A stretch of 64,000 nt of DNA, from NCBI RefSeq assembly GCF_937129525.1, contig NZ_CAKZNK010000143.1:45254-109253 (forward strand), read 5' to 3'. Below, piece by piece: positions 27,096 through 36,196 of this stretch; positions within the stretch are counted from its first letter, which is position 1; every line of letters starts with the position of its first letter. A model generated the notes under the pieces. That model ran no database searches, was not told where the DNA came from, and was given only the letters and a program-made list of their open reading frames with translations. The translations under genes were made by a program, and so were the position numbers. This DNA comes from an uncultured Chloroflexus sp. (GTDB taxonomy: Bacteria; Chloroflexota; Chloroflexia; Chloroflexales; Chloroflexaceae).

Positions 27096-28760
27096 ATGGC
27101 GCGACGTATTCGCTGGCAAATTGCCATTGCGCTCACAGGCATCGGGATTATTGTTATCTTGTTTGGCCGGCTGGCCGCATTGAGCGCTTCGACTAACAAT
27201 CCGGCCAGTGGTGGCGTCTACCGTGAAGCTATTGTTGGCACGCCGGTTTTGCCAATCCCGTTGCTCAATGATCCAATTGCCGATCCCGCCGGTCGAGCAT
27301 TGATCAGTCTTTTGTTTGAAGGATTAATGCGGATTGGCATTGACGGGTTGATCGAGCCGGCTCTGGCCGAAGGCTACACGGTCGATGCTACGGGTGAAAT
27401 CTACACCTTTACGTTACGATCTGGCCTGCGCTGGCACGATGGCATGCCGTTGACAGCCGATGATGTGGTTTTCACCCTGCGCACACTCCAGGAGCTGGAA
27501 AACGCCGGCGAGCCGGCAGTAGCCAGTTTCTGGCGCGCGACGTTGATCGAGCGGGTTGATATTCGCACCGTGCGCTTTACCCTGGCCGGTCCGCTGGCAT
27601 CGTTTCCCGCGCTGACACGAGTGCCAATTCTGCCGGCCCATCTGCTACGCGACCGCTCACCTGCCGAATGGGCCACGAGCGAATTTGCCAGCCGGTTGAT
27701 CGGGAGTGGTCCGTTTCGCCTGGCTGAACTTCGCGACGATATGGCTATTCTGACCGCCAACCCGACATACTACAATGGCCGACCGTTTCTCGATCAAATT
27801 GAATTACAGTTCTTTGCCACCCCCGAAGCGGCCATTGCGGCTTTGTCGCGCGGCGAAGTGATGGGCTTTGCGGAACGCTGGGGCAGTAACCTGCGCGCGC
27901 TTGACCTGCCGGGTGAGGAACAGCGGATCATCTTGCCGGTTGATGAATACTCGTTGCTTACCTTTAACCTGCGCCTGCCACTTTTGCAAGAGATCCCGCT
28001 TCGCCGCGCCCTGGCGCTTGGCCTTCATCGCGACGACTTGATCGAAACAACGCTCAATGGTCTGGCCCAACCGATTGACACGCCGCTCTTGCCCGGCACA
28101 TGGGCCGATAACCCGGCAATTCGCCGCCTGCCTGCCGATCCGGTCGCAGCCGCCGAGCGACTGGCTGAGATCGACTTTGAACCGGGAAGTGATGGCATTC
28201 GTCGGCGGGGAGCGCAACGCCTCAGTTTGACATTACTGGTCGATCAGGATGAGCGTCGGCTGGCCGTTGCCAGAGCGGTTGCCGAACAGTGGCAGGCAAT
28301 TGGGGTTGAGGTGATCGTTGAGTCGGTTGATAGCGCAACGCTGAACGAGCGTTTGCGGGCAGGCGATTTCATGACAGCAATCCATACCTGGACGCGCATC
28401 GGCCCTGATCCAGATCCCTATAGCCTGTGGCATTCGAGTCAGGCTAATGGCGGACTGAATTACGCCGGACTCGACGATAGTCGAATCGATGCGCTCCTGG
28501 AGCAGGCGCGAGCTGAACCAGAACTGGTAGCGCGGGCTGAACTCTATCATGCGTTCCAGCAGCGCTGGATCGAGCTGACGCCAGCGATAACCCTCTATCA
28601 GCCGTTGTATGTGATTGTCAGCACCGCTAGCGTGCAGGGTCGCGCGTTTGCCAACCCCGATTTTGCCAATCAGACACTGTTCGGCGCTGAAGATCGCTTC
28701 CGGGATGTGAATCGCTGGTTTGTCAATAGTTTCCGCCGGATTGAAGGTGATTTACCCTAG
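27096..28760 (+). CDS. Peptide/opine-type ABC solute-binding protein (SBP family 5)
   Basis: About 554 residues. The N-terminal hydrophobic helix (7-32) lacks a lipobox Cys, so it may be a cleavable signal or a membrane anchor. The family 5 fold shows LFEGLMRIGIDGLIEPALAEG near residue 70, TFTLRSGLRWHDG and PLTADDVVFT near residue 105, and LRRALALGLHRDDLI near residue 300. Family members bind peptides, nickel or sugars. No permease or ATPase genes are adjacent. The gene starts three bases after secG, so they are co-transcribed. Confidence 0.88.
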   Translation: MARRIRWQIAIALTGIGIIVILFGRLAALSASTNNPASGGVYREAIVGTPVLPIPLLNDPIADPAGRALISLLFEGLMRIGIDGLIEPALAEGYTVDATGEIYTFTLRSGLRWHDGMPLTADDVVFTLRTLQELENAGEPAVASFWRATLIERVDIRTVRFTLAGPLASFPALTRVPILPAHLLRDRSPAEWATSEFASRLIGSGPFRLAELRDDMAILTANPTYYNGRPFLDQIELQFFATPEAAIAALSRGEVMGFAERWGSNLRALDLPGEEQRIILPVDEYSLLTFNLRLPLLQEIPLRRALALGLHRDDLIETTLNGLAQPIDTPLLPGTWADNPAIRRLPADPVAAAERLAEIDFEPGSDGIRRRGAQRLSLTLLVDQDERRLAVARAVAEQWQAIGVEVIVESVDSATLNERLRAGDFMTAIHTWTRIGPDPDPYSLWHSSQANGGLNYAGLDDSRIDALLEQARAEPELVARAELYHAFQQRWIELTPAITLYQPLYVIVSTASVQGRAFANPDFANQTLFGAEDRFRDVNRWFVNSFRRIEGDLP

Positions 28761-28804
28761 GTTACGCACATAAACCGGCTCAGACAACCCCATCCGGCTG
28801 AACA

Positions 28805-29572
28805 TCAGCGCACAACCCGCAGATCGAACAGTGGTCCATCGACACATCGCCGTTGCCGGCCCTGGCGCGTCTCGATCTGGCACGCCTGACAGACACCCAA
28901 ACCGCATGGCAACGGCCCGGTCATAATCACATGGGCAAAACCGTCCTCCCAGCGCAGTCGCGCCGCGCGTACCGCCGCGATGGCCTGGCCGATCAGATGC
29001 GATGGCAAACCAAATACTACCTGGTCGGCCCATTGCAAGGCATGGCGCGGCGCAGGCGCTGTGATGAGTTCGAATAGGCCTTTCTCGCCGTCGGTACTGG
29101 AGAGCATTTCAACAGTCGCCGGCAAAAGGAAGGGTGGCGGCAGGAAACCCGCTTCACCAGCCAAAGCCAGCGTTACGCTGCGGCGGTCGGCTGTGCGCCG
29201 GGCCAGGAAGAGCAAGGCCGGCAGCGCAGATCCAACACCGGCCAGCAAGAGCGTTTGTGTCGTCGGCGCTGGCGTAAAGATCGCACACGATGGCATGCAT
29301 AGCTCGACTGTAGCGCCAACCGGTAGATCAATCATCCACATACCGGATGGATCACGCGGATCGATCAGCAGCTCTACCGTACCGGTTGTGGGATCGGCTC
29401 CGGCCAGAAACAGAGCCGGCCACAAGAGCGGATCCAGGCTAACCCAGGAGCGGAACAAGACAAACTGGCCGGGTTGCGCCGCGCGAGCCAGTTCCGGCGC
29501 AGCGAGCGCAACCCAGATGAGATGTTCAAAGCGGCGTCGTTCACGAACTGCTGCGGTATAATAGAGTTGCAT
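28805..29572 (-). CDS. PyrK-like flavin/iron-sulfur electron-transfer protein, degenerate
   Basis: About 255 residues, similar to the electron-transfer subunit of dihydroorotate dehydrogenase B. The C-terminal 2Fe-2S cysteines are intact as CGLGVCQAC plus a fourth Cys 11 residues on (C-x4-C-x2-C-x11-C), followed by DGPLFDL. The N-terminal FAD loop, usually R-P-x-S, reads WPALF here, so FAD binding is doubtful. The NAD-binding AGVGSALPALLF is present. Its likely partner, a PyrD-like protein, lies at 31862-32677 on the same strand with one plus-strand gene between. The pair probably arose from PyrDK. Confidence 0.75.
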   Translation of the reverse strand: MQLYYTAAVRERRRFEHLIWVALAAPELARAAQPGQFVLFRSWVSLDPLLWPALFLAGADPTTGTVELLIDPRDPSGMWMIDLPVGATVELCMPSCAIFTPAPTTQTLLLAGVGSALPALLFLARRTADRRSVTLALAGEAGFLPPPFLLPATVEMLSSTDGEKGLFELITAPAPRHALQWADQVVFGLPSHLIGQAIAAVRAARLRWEDGFAHVIMTGPLPCGLGVCQACQIETRQGRQRRCVDGPLFDLRVVR

Positions 29573-29727
29573 GCGATTCTTTTCTTTCCATTTTCGACAA
29601 TCTACTTGCGCAGATCAAATTCGCGCCTCGGTTTGAGTGACCTGGTCAGACTTCTATCCCCAACCGAGAGGTTTAGGTTGACACACCACGATTGCCTTGC
29701 TTTCAACCTGGCGCTTTCCTCAATCAT

Positions 29728-31824
29728 ATGTCATCGTCTGTGACCAACGCATCATCGTTGATGTCCTGGCTGACCGATCCACTGGCTCCATCTGGCAAGA
29801 TGAGCCATTTGCGGCGCGGTGAGGTTCTGCTCTTGCTCGCTGGACTGGCATGTTACCTCTATACGCGCTTTGCTGGTTTGACCGCTTTCCCGATCTACTT
29901 CTTCTGCGATGAAGCCATTCACGGTGTATTGGCCCGTGATCTGGTTGCCAATGGCTTTCGTAGCAGCGATGGCGTCTGGCTGCCGCCCTACTTTCGCAAC
30001 GCAGAAAAGTGGAACCTGAGCCTCAGCGTGTATGTCCATGCAATTAGTATTTTACTGTTTGGTTTTGATCACTCAGTCTGGCAAACCCGCGCCACCTCGG
30101 TGATTGCCGGCTTACTGGCGCCGCTTGGTGTAGCCGCACTGCTGCGGTTTGGCTACAACAATCGGCACTGGTGGCTGGGCATTTTTGTGCTCAGCGCAAT
30201 GCCGGCATGGTTTCTTCACTCACGCACCGCGTTTGAAACGGCGCTGATGGTGGCATGTTACGCCGGCTTTCTGGCTACGTATGCGTTCTACCGCTATTAT
30301 GACGACCGCTGGATCGTGGCAGTCATCCTGTTTGGCGCTGCAACCTTCTACAGCTATGCCAATGGGCAGGGGGTGATGCTGGTTAGCGGTGTCATGCTCC
30401 TGGCAATCGATGCGCGCTACCATTTCAGTCGTCCGCCCCAACGCTTGTGGACGGCGCTGGCCGTGCTGGCTATCGTCCTGACGCCGCTGCTCCGCTTTCG
30501 CTGGCTCCATCCCGACGCGACGGTCGAACATCTCCGCGCGCTCAACTCATACTGGCTACAACCGCTGCCACTCAGTGAGAAAATTCGGCGGTTTCTTGAA
30601 ATCTATGCCCAAGGGTTGGATCCGCGTTACTGGTTCTGGCCTAACACTATCGATCTTGACCGCCATCGGTTTCCCGATAGCGGCCATCTTCCCCTGTTCC
30701 TACTCCCATTTGTGCTGATCGGCCTGGGCGTCTGTCTCTGGCACTGGCGCGAATCGATCTATCGCTTGCCGATTGTCGCTCTGCTGGCAGCGCCGTTTAG
30801 CAGCGCTCTGGTCGGGATTGCCATCACGCGCGCGCTGGCGATGGTTATTCCGGCAACGGTGCTGACCGTGATCGGAATCAGTGTTCTGATCGAACGATTG
30901 CCGCTCTCGTGGCAACGATTGCTAAGCATTTTGTCAGGGGGCGTGCTGGTCATGAGCAGTTTGACGATGACGCAAACAGCGTTACTTGCCGGACCGCTTT
31001 GGTTCCGCGATTACGGTCTCAACGGCATGCAGTATGGCGCCCAAACGCTCTTTGGTGAGGTCATACCAACGCTCCTTGAACGTGATCCGCATATCATCGC
31101 GCGCGTATCGCCAACGTGGGCCAACAACCCCAATAGCTTTGCCGATTTCTTCCTCAACCCGGCGCAGCGCCGTCGCATCGAATTTGTGAACATTGACGCC
31201 TATCAATACAGCCGTCGCGATCTCGACCCACAGCGTGATGTCTTCATTATGACCGCTGCCGAATATGACCGCGCGCTTCAGAGCGCGAAGTTCATTATCG
31301 CGCCGCCTGAACAGATCATCTGGTACCCTGATGGACAACCAGGTTTCTACATTACTCGAATGGAATACGTTGCCAATATTGACGAGCTGATGGCTGCCGA
31401 ACGCGCGGCGCGTATGGCGCTGGTGGAAGAATTCGTGACGCTTGACAGGCAGGAGCTGGTTGTTGCTCATTCACAATTCGACATCGGCAGCGTGATCGAC
31501 CTCTTTGACGGCAATCTGGCAACGTTAGCGCGCGGCTTTGAGGCCAACCCGCTGGTGATCGAGTTACGTTTCGCCAATCCACAGTCAGTCAATACGATTG
31601 AATTGACTGTAGGGACGATGGATTTCGACCTGACCGTAACGGTTACGACACCTGAGGGGGAAGAGAGGGTTTTCAATCAACAATACCGGGGTCTATCTCG
31701 CGATCCAACGGTAACCTTCGACCTGCCCGCGCCGTTGAATGCTGCTAAATTACGGCTGGACATCTTACAGATAGGTGTCGGCGAACCTGCTCATGTGCAT
31801 GTGCGCGAAGTGACATGGCGTTGA
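29728..31824 (+). CDS. GT-C type membrane glycosyltransferase (family 39-like)
   Basis: About 698 residues. Multiple transmembrane helices (about ten) fill residues 33-450. An early acidic pair CDEAIHG (60-66) sits in the first outer loop, matching the catalytic Asp of ArnT/PMT-type enzymes that use polyprenyl-phosphate sugars. The C-terminal part (about 450-698) is extracytoplasmic; its last 110 residues look like a beta-sandwich with similarity to galactose-binding-type domains. ATG 29728 is used; an upstream TTG is possible. The acceptor is unknown, probably an envelope glycan or protein. Confidence 0.78.
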   Translation: MSSSVTNASSLMSWLTDPLAPSGKMSHLRRGEVLLLLAGLACYLYTRFAGLTAFPIYFFCDEAIHGVLARDLVANGFRSSDGVWLPPYFRNAEKWNLSLSVYVHAISILLFGFDHSVWQTRATSVIAGLLAPLGVAALLRFGYNNRHWWLGIFVLSAMPAWFLHSRTAFETALMVACYAGFLATYAFYRYYDDRWIVAVILFGAATFYSYANGQGVMLVSGVMLLAIDARYHFSRPPQRLWTALAVLAIVLTPLLRFRWLHPDATVEHLRALNSYWLQPLPLSEKIRRFLEIYAQGLDPRYWFWPNTIDLDRHRFPDSGHLPLFLLPFVLIGLGVCLWHWRESIYRLPIVALLAAPFSSALVGIAITRALAMVIPATVLTVIGISVLIERLPLSWQRLLSILSGGVLVMSSLTMTQTALLAGPLWFRDYGLNGMQYGAQTLFGEVIPTLLERDPHIIARVSPTWANNPNSFADFFLNPAQRRRIEFVNIDAYQYSRRDLDPQRDVFIMTAAEYDRALQSAKFIIAPPEQIIWYPDGQPGFYITRMEYVANIDELMAAERAARMALVEEFVTLDRQELVVAHSQFDIGSVIDLFDGNLATLARGFEANPLVIELRFANPQSVNTIELTVGTMDFDLTVTVTTPEGEERVFNQQYRGLSRDPTVTFDLPAPLNAAKLRLDILQIGVGEPAHVHVREVTWR

Positions 31825-31861
31825 GATAGCGCAGAAGTGGCTCGCTGCTATAGATAACACT

Positions 31862-32677
31862 CTACCGGACGCGCAGACTATCAGCAATTATCTTCGCCCG
31901 GCGCAGATCGGCAACCAGTGCGCTGGCCAGCGCTACCGCGCGCGCGCCGGCAGCGAGCATTGCCCGCGCGTGCTCTGGAGTTGCAACACCACCCATGCCG
32001 ATAACCGGCGCATCGACGGCAGCAGCAACCGCAGCTACTAACCGGAGCGCAAAGGGGAAGATGGCCGGACCACCCAACCGGCCATATACGAAACCGCCGT
32101 CAGCCTGGGGCATACACGCCGGCAAACCACCAATCAGAGCAATCGCATCGGCGCCGGCGTTGAGACTGGCCTGAGCTACTGCTATTGGATCGGGTAATTC
32201 GCCCGGCAGACGGACAATCAATGGGAGCAACGTTGCCCGTCGCACTGCGGCAACCTGACGGGCAGCTTCATGAGCATTGAGCGCAGGCAGAGCCAGCTCG
32301 AAGCCGGCAATTCCCGCTGTATCGGCAAGTGTCTCGGCAACAATGGGAGCATCGGCGCCGGCAATGCTCACCAGCACCGGCACCCGATACGTTGCCCAGC
32401 GCGAGACCAACCGTTCCCGTACCTGTTTGAGACCCAGACTTGCCCCCCCATGGTGGTAAAGCGCACCGGCGGGGGTTGGCAGGAATTGGGGCTGACCACG
32501 TTTTCCGGCAACCGTCACTGTTTGACTGATAATTGCACCCAGACCATGATCAGAGGCCGACTGCGCGAGACCCAACCAGCGCGCCACACCCACCACATCA
32601 CCGAGGCTGCCGGCAGCGGCAATGACCGGGGTAGCGATGGTCAGAGTATGGGGATTATGAGGAGCCAGATCAAGCAT
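31862..32677 (-). CDS. Dihydroorotate dehydrogenase-like TIM barrel lacking catalytic residues
   Basis: About 272 residues with the class 1 PyrD outline: TPVIAAAGSLG near residue 17, GGPAIFPFALRLV and GMGGVATPEHARAML (flavin phosphate loops) near 200-245. The catalytic motif N-x-SCPN reads ALPALN, so the base Cys is lost. The usual Lys in SKT reads Gln (SQTVT), K of the VKL strand is Arg, and the LINT Asn reads LIGG. It is therefore unlikely to oxidise dihydroorotate. It ends the long envelope operon, 35 bases after murE. A PyrK-like gene is nearby on the same strand. Confidence 0.75.
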   Translation of the reverse strand: MLDLAPHNPHTLTIATPVIAAAGSLGDVVGVARWLGLAQSASDHGLGAIISQTVTVAGKRGQPQFLPTPAGALYHHGGASLGLKQVRERLVSRWATYRVPVLVSIAGADAPIVAETLADTAGIAGFELALPALNAHEAARQVAAVRRATLLPLIVRLPGELPDPIAVAQASLNAGADAIALIGGLPACMPQADGGFVYGRLGGPAIFPFALRLVAAVAAAVDAPVIGMGGVATPEHARAMLAAGARAVALASALVADLRRAKIIADSLRVR

Positions 32678-32715
32678 CAAATTGTCTCAGCTATAAAGCT
32701 CCTGGGATGGCCGTT

Positions 32716-34239
32716 TCATAGAGCGCCATACCCTAGCTCGGCTAGCGCCCGCCGCGCTTCACCTTCCTCATCCCAAGGTAGCGAATGGTCGGCGTAGATG
32801 ATGCTACCTTCGTGACCTTTCCCCAACAACAGCACCAGATCGCCGGGTCGGGCAGCGGCAAATGCGGCTCTGATTGCCTGAGCGCGGTCGGGAATGCAGA
32901 GATAGCCACTGCCCGCTCGCTTGCCCGCCTGCTCGGCGCCAGCAGCAATCTGGGCAATGATTGCCTCACGATCTTCACCGCGCGGATCTTCATCGGTTAA
33001 CACCAGCAAATCACACATGCGACCGGCAATTTCACCCTGTATCGCGCGTTTGGCCACATCTCGCTCGCCAGCGCTGCCAAAAACCGCGATCATGCGTCCT
33101 TGCACCTGCGGACGCAGCATAGCAAAGATCTGGGTGAATGAGTCGGGATTGTGGGCATAATCAACGATGACATCGAAGGGCTGACCGGCGTGAACAGGCA
33201 CCATACGACCGCGCGGCGCGCGGACGCCGGCAACGGCAGCCGCAACCTGATCGAGCGAGACACCCTGTGTGAGCGCCACCGTGACAGCAGCCAGCACATT
33301 ACTCGCGTTAAAGCGTCCCGGCAACGGCACCGCCATTTCGGCAGCACCCCACGGGGTATCGACTTGCAACAGGCTCCCTGTCGGCCCACTGCGCAGCAAC
33401 TGACCACGCACTTCAGCCGGTTCTTGCAAGCCGTAGCGCAGACGTATCGCCGTCGCTGGCGCAGCGCTTAGAAAGTGAGAATGATTGGGATCGTCGGCAT
33501 TCACAATGGCCCAGGTCGAACCTTCACGCTCGGCGAGCAGCGCAAAGAGTTGACATTTATCGGCGCGGTACTGCTCAAACGAACCGTGATAATCGAGGTG
33601 TTCGTGGCCGATATTGAGCATCACCGCAACCGCGAACGCACAACCAACCAGACGCCCCCAACGCGGCGAAAGCGCATGCGATGTCGCTTCGATAACTGCC
33701 GTATCGCAACCGGCAGTTACCATCTCGCGGAGCAGCGCCTGCACTTCCGGCGCTTCTGGAGTGCTTTGGCGGGTGTCGTTTGCCCAGCGCCGCGTTCCGA
33801 TCTGAAAATCGACGGTGCTGATCATGCCAACATTGCGGCCAGCGGCAGCAAGGAGTTGGGTGGTCAGATCGGTGGTCGTGCTCTTGCCTTTTGTGCCGGT
33901 GATGCCAATCGTGATCATTTCCCGCCCTGGATGACCATAGAAGGCAGCCGCCAGTGGAGCAAGCGCCACCCGGCTGTCGGCCACTACTACAACGGGCACG
34001 TCGGCAGGCGCAGAACCATGCCAGTGGCGCTGATCGACGACAAGCGCCACTGCGCCGCGAGCAAGCGCCTGATCGATGAACTGGTGACCGTCGCTGTGCT
34101 GACCACGGATGGCAACGAAGAGGCTACCAGGTTCGACTCGACGTGAGTCGTAAGTAAGTGAATGGATAGGAACGGCGGGATCACCAATCAGATGATGAAT
34201 GATCACACCGGGCAGAAGTTCAGCAAGTGGTTTGGTCAT
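32716..34239 (-). CDS. murE: UDP-N-acetylmuramoyl-tripeptide synthetase (MurE)
   Basis: ATP-dependent ligase adding the third amino acid to UDP-MurNAc-dipeptide in the cytoplasm. The P-loop TGTKGKSTTT lies near residue 114; the substrate motifs IEATSHAL and LNIGHEHLDYHG follow. The specificity loop reads TDEDPRGED near residue 418, neither the DNPR of meso-diaminopimelate ligases nor a clear Lys type. Chloroflexus peptidoglycan is reported to contain L-ornithine, so ornithine is a plausible substrate. About 507 residues. Downstream of a FemAB-type gene in the same operon. Confidence 0.95.
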   Translation of the reverse strand: MTKPLAELLPGVIIHHLIGDPAVPIHSLTYDSRRVEPGSLFVAIRGQHSDGHQFIDQALARGAVALVVDQRHWHGSAPADVPVVVVADSRVALAPLAAAFYGHPGREMITIGITGTKGKSTTTDLTTQLLAAAGRNVGMISTVDFQIGTRRWANDTRQSTPEAPEVQALLREMVTAGCDTAVIEATSHALSPRWGRLVGCAFAVAVMLNIGHEHLDYHGSFEQYRADKCQLFALLAEREGSTWAIVNADDPNHSHFLSAAPATAIRLRYGLQEPAEVRGQLLRSGPTGSLLQVDTPWGAAEMAVPLPGRFNASNVLAAVTVALTQGVSLDQVAAAVAGVRAPRGRMVPVHAGQPFDVIVDYAHNPDSFTQIFAMLRPQVQGRMIAVFGSAGERDVAKRAIQGEIAGRMCDLLVLTDEDPRGEDREAIIAQIAAGAEQAGKRAGSGYLCIPDRAQAIRAAFAAARPGDLVLLLGKGHEGSIIYADHSLPWDEEGEARRALAELGYGAL

Positions 34240-34325
34240 ATCTCATCTGACCTCCAGGGCAGTAGCGAACCGGCAGGTATCAGGAATGGAACAGATTACC
34301 GGCACGAGGGTCGTTGCATTTCGTA

Positions 34326-35384
34326 TCAGCCGGCCAGTTTACGCTTCGCCAGCGGGTAGAGTGGCGGCAGTAAGACCAGATCAAATGCGGGCGCAAAACG
34401 AACGACACGACCACCGAAACCCTTCTTGAAGCGGTACACACCGATCAACGGATCGCGCTGCGCTGCCTCTTCAAGCGCAGCGCGGAGCGAATCATCGGTA
34501 GACAAGGCAGCTTGCCCTAGCGCGTCGGGAATGCCCCACAGATCATAGCCGATGCAACCCAATCCACGCGCCCAGCGCAACGCATGCCATTCGAGCAGAT
34601 GGTTGGCGCCACTGCGCAAGCCATCCGCAGTTGCGCCACTGTAGAGGTAGCGACCGTAGCGCGAATCGGCAAAGACAAGATGGGCAGCCACCGGCACACC
34701 ATTCAGTTCCGCCATCAAGAGACGGGCACGCGGTTGATGCAGACGCCACGCCGCAGCATAATACTCAGCGCTATGGATACCAAAGTCTGCCCGCGCGCCG
34801 GTTGCCTGCATGATAGCGAAAAATACCGGCAGGTCAGTTTCATCACCGGCACGGACTGTCACCCCAATCCGCTCGGCGCGTCGGATGTCGGCGCGATGAC
34901 CTTTTGAGCAGGCAGCAAACAATGCCTCTTCATCTGGTTGAAGATCGACCAGAATGGTGCTCCGCGGTTGAATGGTCTCGGCAACCGGTAGACGGTGACG
35001 GCTGAGCCAATCGATCAAAGTATCAGTTTCAGGATCGCCGACAAGCAGATTCGGTTCCATGCGAATCAGCACGGCGGCCATTTGCCAGCCCAAACGGCGC
35101 AAGGCGCGCAACAGGAGCGCATCAACTGCCGGATCGCCGGCAAAGAGCGGACCGCGCGGCGTGTACCCAAAGGCCAGTCCATAGTAGCGGCGGAAGAGCA
35201 CCTGAGCGCCGGCCACGATATGACCGGCGGAATCGAACACGGCAAGGCGTCGGCAGCTCCAGCCAAACAGCGCTTTGAGCAATCCCCAGGGGCTGGCCTG
35301 CAACAAATTGCCTTGTGGATGGTTAGCCACAAATGCGTCCCACTGAGCGGAAACAGGCTCAGCGACACGCCAGGAACTGCTCAT
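34326..35384 (-). CDS. FemAB-type aminoacyl/peptidyl transferase
   Basis: About 352 residues with two GNAT-like folds. Conserved features are RSTILVDLQPDEEALF, KGHRADIRRAERIGV and YLYSGATADGLRSGANHLLEW near residue 260. The GFGGRVVRF end is typical. FemX/FmhB-type enzymes attach an amino acid to the stem or cross-bridge of peptidoglycan, using aminoacyl-tRNA. Position directly before murE fits peptidoglycan work. ATG 35384 overlaps the TGA of the upstream gene (ATGA); an ATG at 35396 is an alternative. Confidence 0.85.
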   Translation of the reverse strand: MSSSWRVAEPVSAQWDAFVANHPQGNLLQASPWGLLKALFGWSCRRLAVFDSAGHIVAGAQVLFRRYYGLAFGYTPRGPLFAGDPAVDALLLRALRRLGWQMAAVLIRMEPNLLVGDPETDTLIDWLSRHRLPVAETIQPRSTILVDLQPDEEALFAACSKGHRADIRRAERIGVTVRAGDETDLPVFFAIMQATGARADFGIHSAEYYAAAWRLHQPRARLLMAELNGVPVAAHLVFADSRYGRYLYSGATADGLRSGANHLLEWHALRWARGLGCIGYDLWGIPDALGQAALSTDDSLRAALEEAAQRDPLIGVYRFKKGFGGRVVRFAPAFDLVLLPPLYPLAKRKLAG

Positions 35385-36190
35385 ACGCGCACCCATAACC
35401 GTTCCGCGTAGCGCATCGTTGGCAACGCCACCCGCGCAGCATACTCGGTCACCGCTACCGGCATAGCTGCCGCTCCCCCAAAGAGGACGCCCAACTGACT
35501 GCTATACGCCGCGATTGCTGAAATCTTGATTGTCAACAGCGACTCGTCAAGCGGAACATAGCGCGGAGTATAGCATTCACGTCCAACCATTCCCAGGCGC
35601 TGCTCAACAGCATCGGGTTGGCGCGCATAGGGAAAATCTTCATAGTAAGCAACCTGAGCGCCTGTATTGGTCAGGAACGTGGAAGCTGCGGCAAAAACGA
35701 CCTGATGATCCACGTGCATACCAACCGCCAGGGGCAGATAAAACATAGCGCGCGGAGAGCGCCGGATCAGATCGGCTATCAGATCGGTCACGGTATCGAA
35801 CAACGGATCCGCAGCGAATGGTGCGGCGAACAAGCTCGCCTCATCAGCGTAGACCGCCGGCAGGCGATAGATTGCATCAAGCGCTGACCCCAACAGGGCA
35901 TCGGCGCCAAGAGCGCTCAGCGCCGCTGCATCTTCGGCGCGCCGATGCGCAACTACTGCTCCTGGTGGCAAAGCCCAACGTTCATGGAGTGATTGCGCAA
36001 ACGGGCTAAACTGCGTATCTGGTGACGGACTACCGCTACAAACATTCACAACCAGCACCGATTCGCCAGTTGCGATTGCGCGCGCAATCAGGCCACCACA
36101 GGAAAGCGCCGCATCATCGAGATGCGGCGACAACACGATATGACGATAGCCGCCAGGCAAGGCCGTGGCCTGTTCGGTGATAAGGGGCAT
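35381..36190 (-). CDS. PIG-L/LmbE-family N-deacetylase
   Basis: About 269 residues. The metal-binding motif SPHLDDAALSCGG is near residues 21-33 and the second metal histidines GMHVDHQ near 157-163, both characteristic of zinc-dependent GlcNAc deacetylases. Members act on N-acetylglucosamine-linked small molecules or lipids. In this operon the context suggests an envelope sugar. Seven bases separate it from the HEAT gene, and it overlaps the FemAB gene. Confidence 0.9.
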   Translation of the reverse strand: MPLITEQATALPGGYRHIVLSPHLDDAALSCGGLIARAIATGESVLVVNVCSGSPSPDTQFSPFAQSLHERWALPPGAVVAHRRAEDAAALSALGADALLGSALDAIYRLPAVYADEASLFAAPFAADPLFDTVTDLIADLIRRSPRAMFYLPLAVGMHVDHQVVFAAASTFLTNTGAQVAYYEDFPYARQPDAVEQRLGMVGRECYTPRYVPLDESLLTIKISAIAAYSSQLGVLFGGAAAMPVAVTEYAARVALPTMRYAERLWVRV

Positions 36191-36196
36191 ACATCC

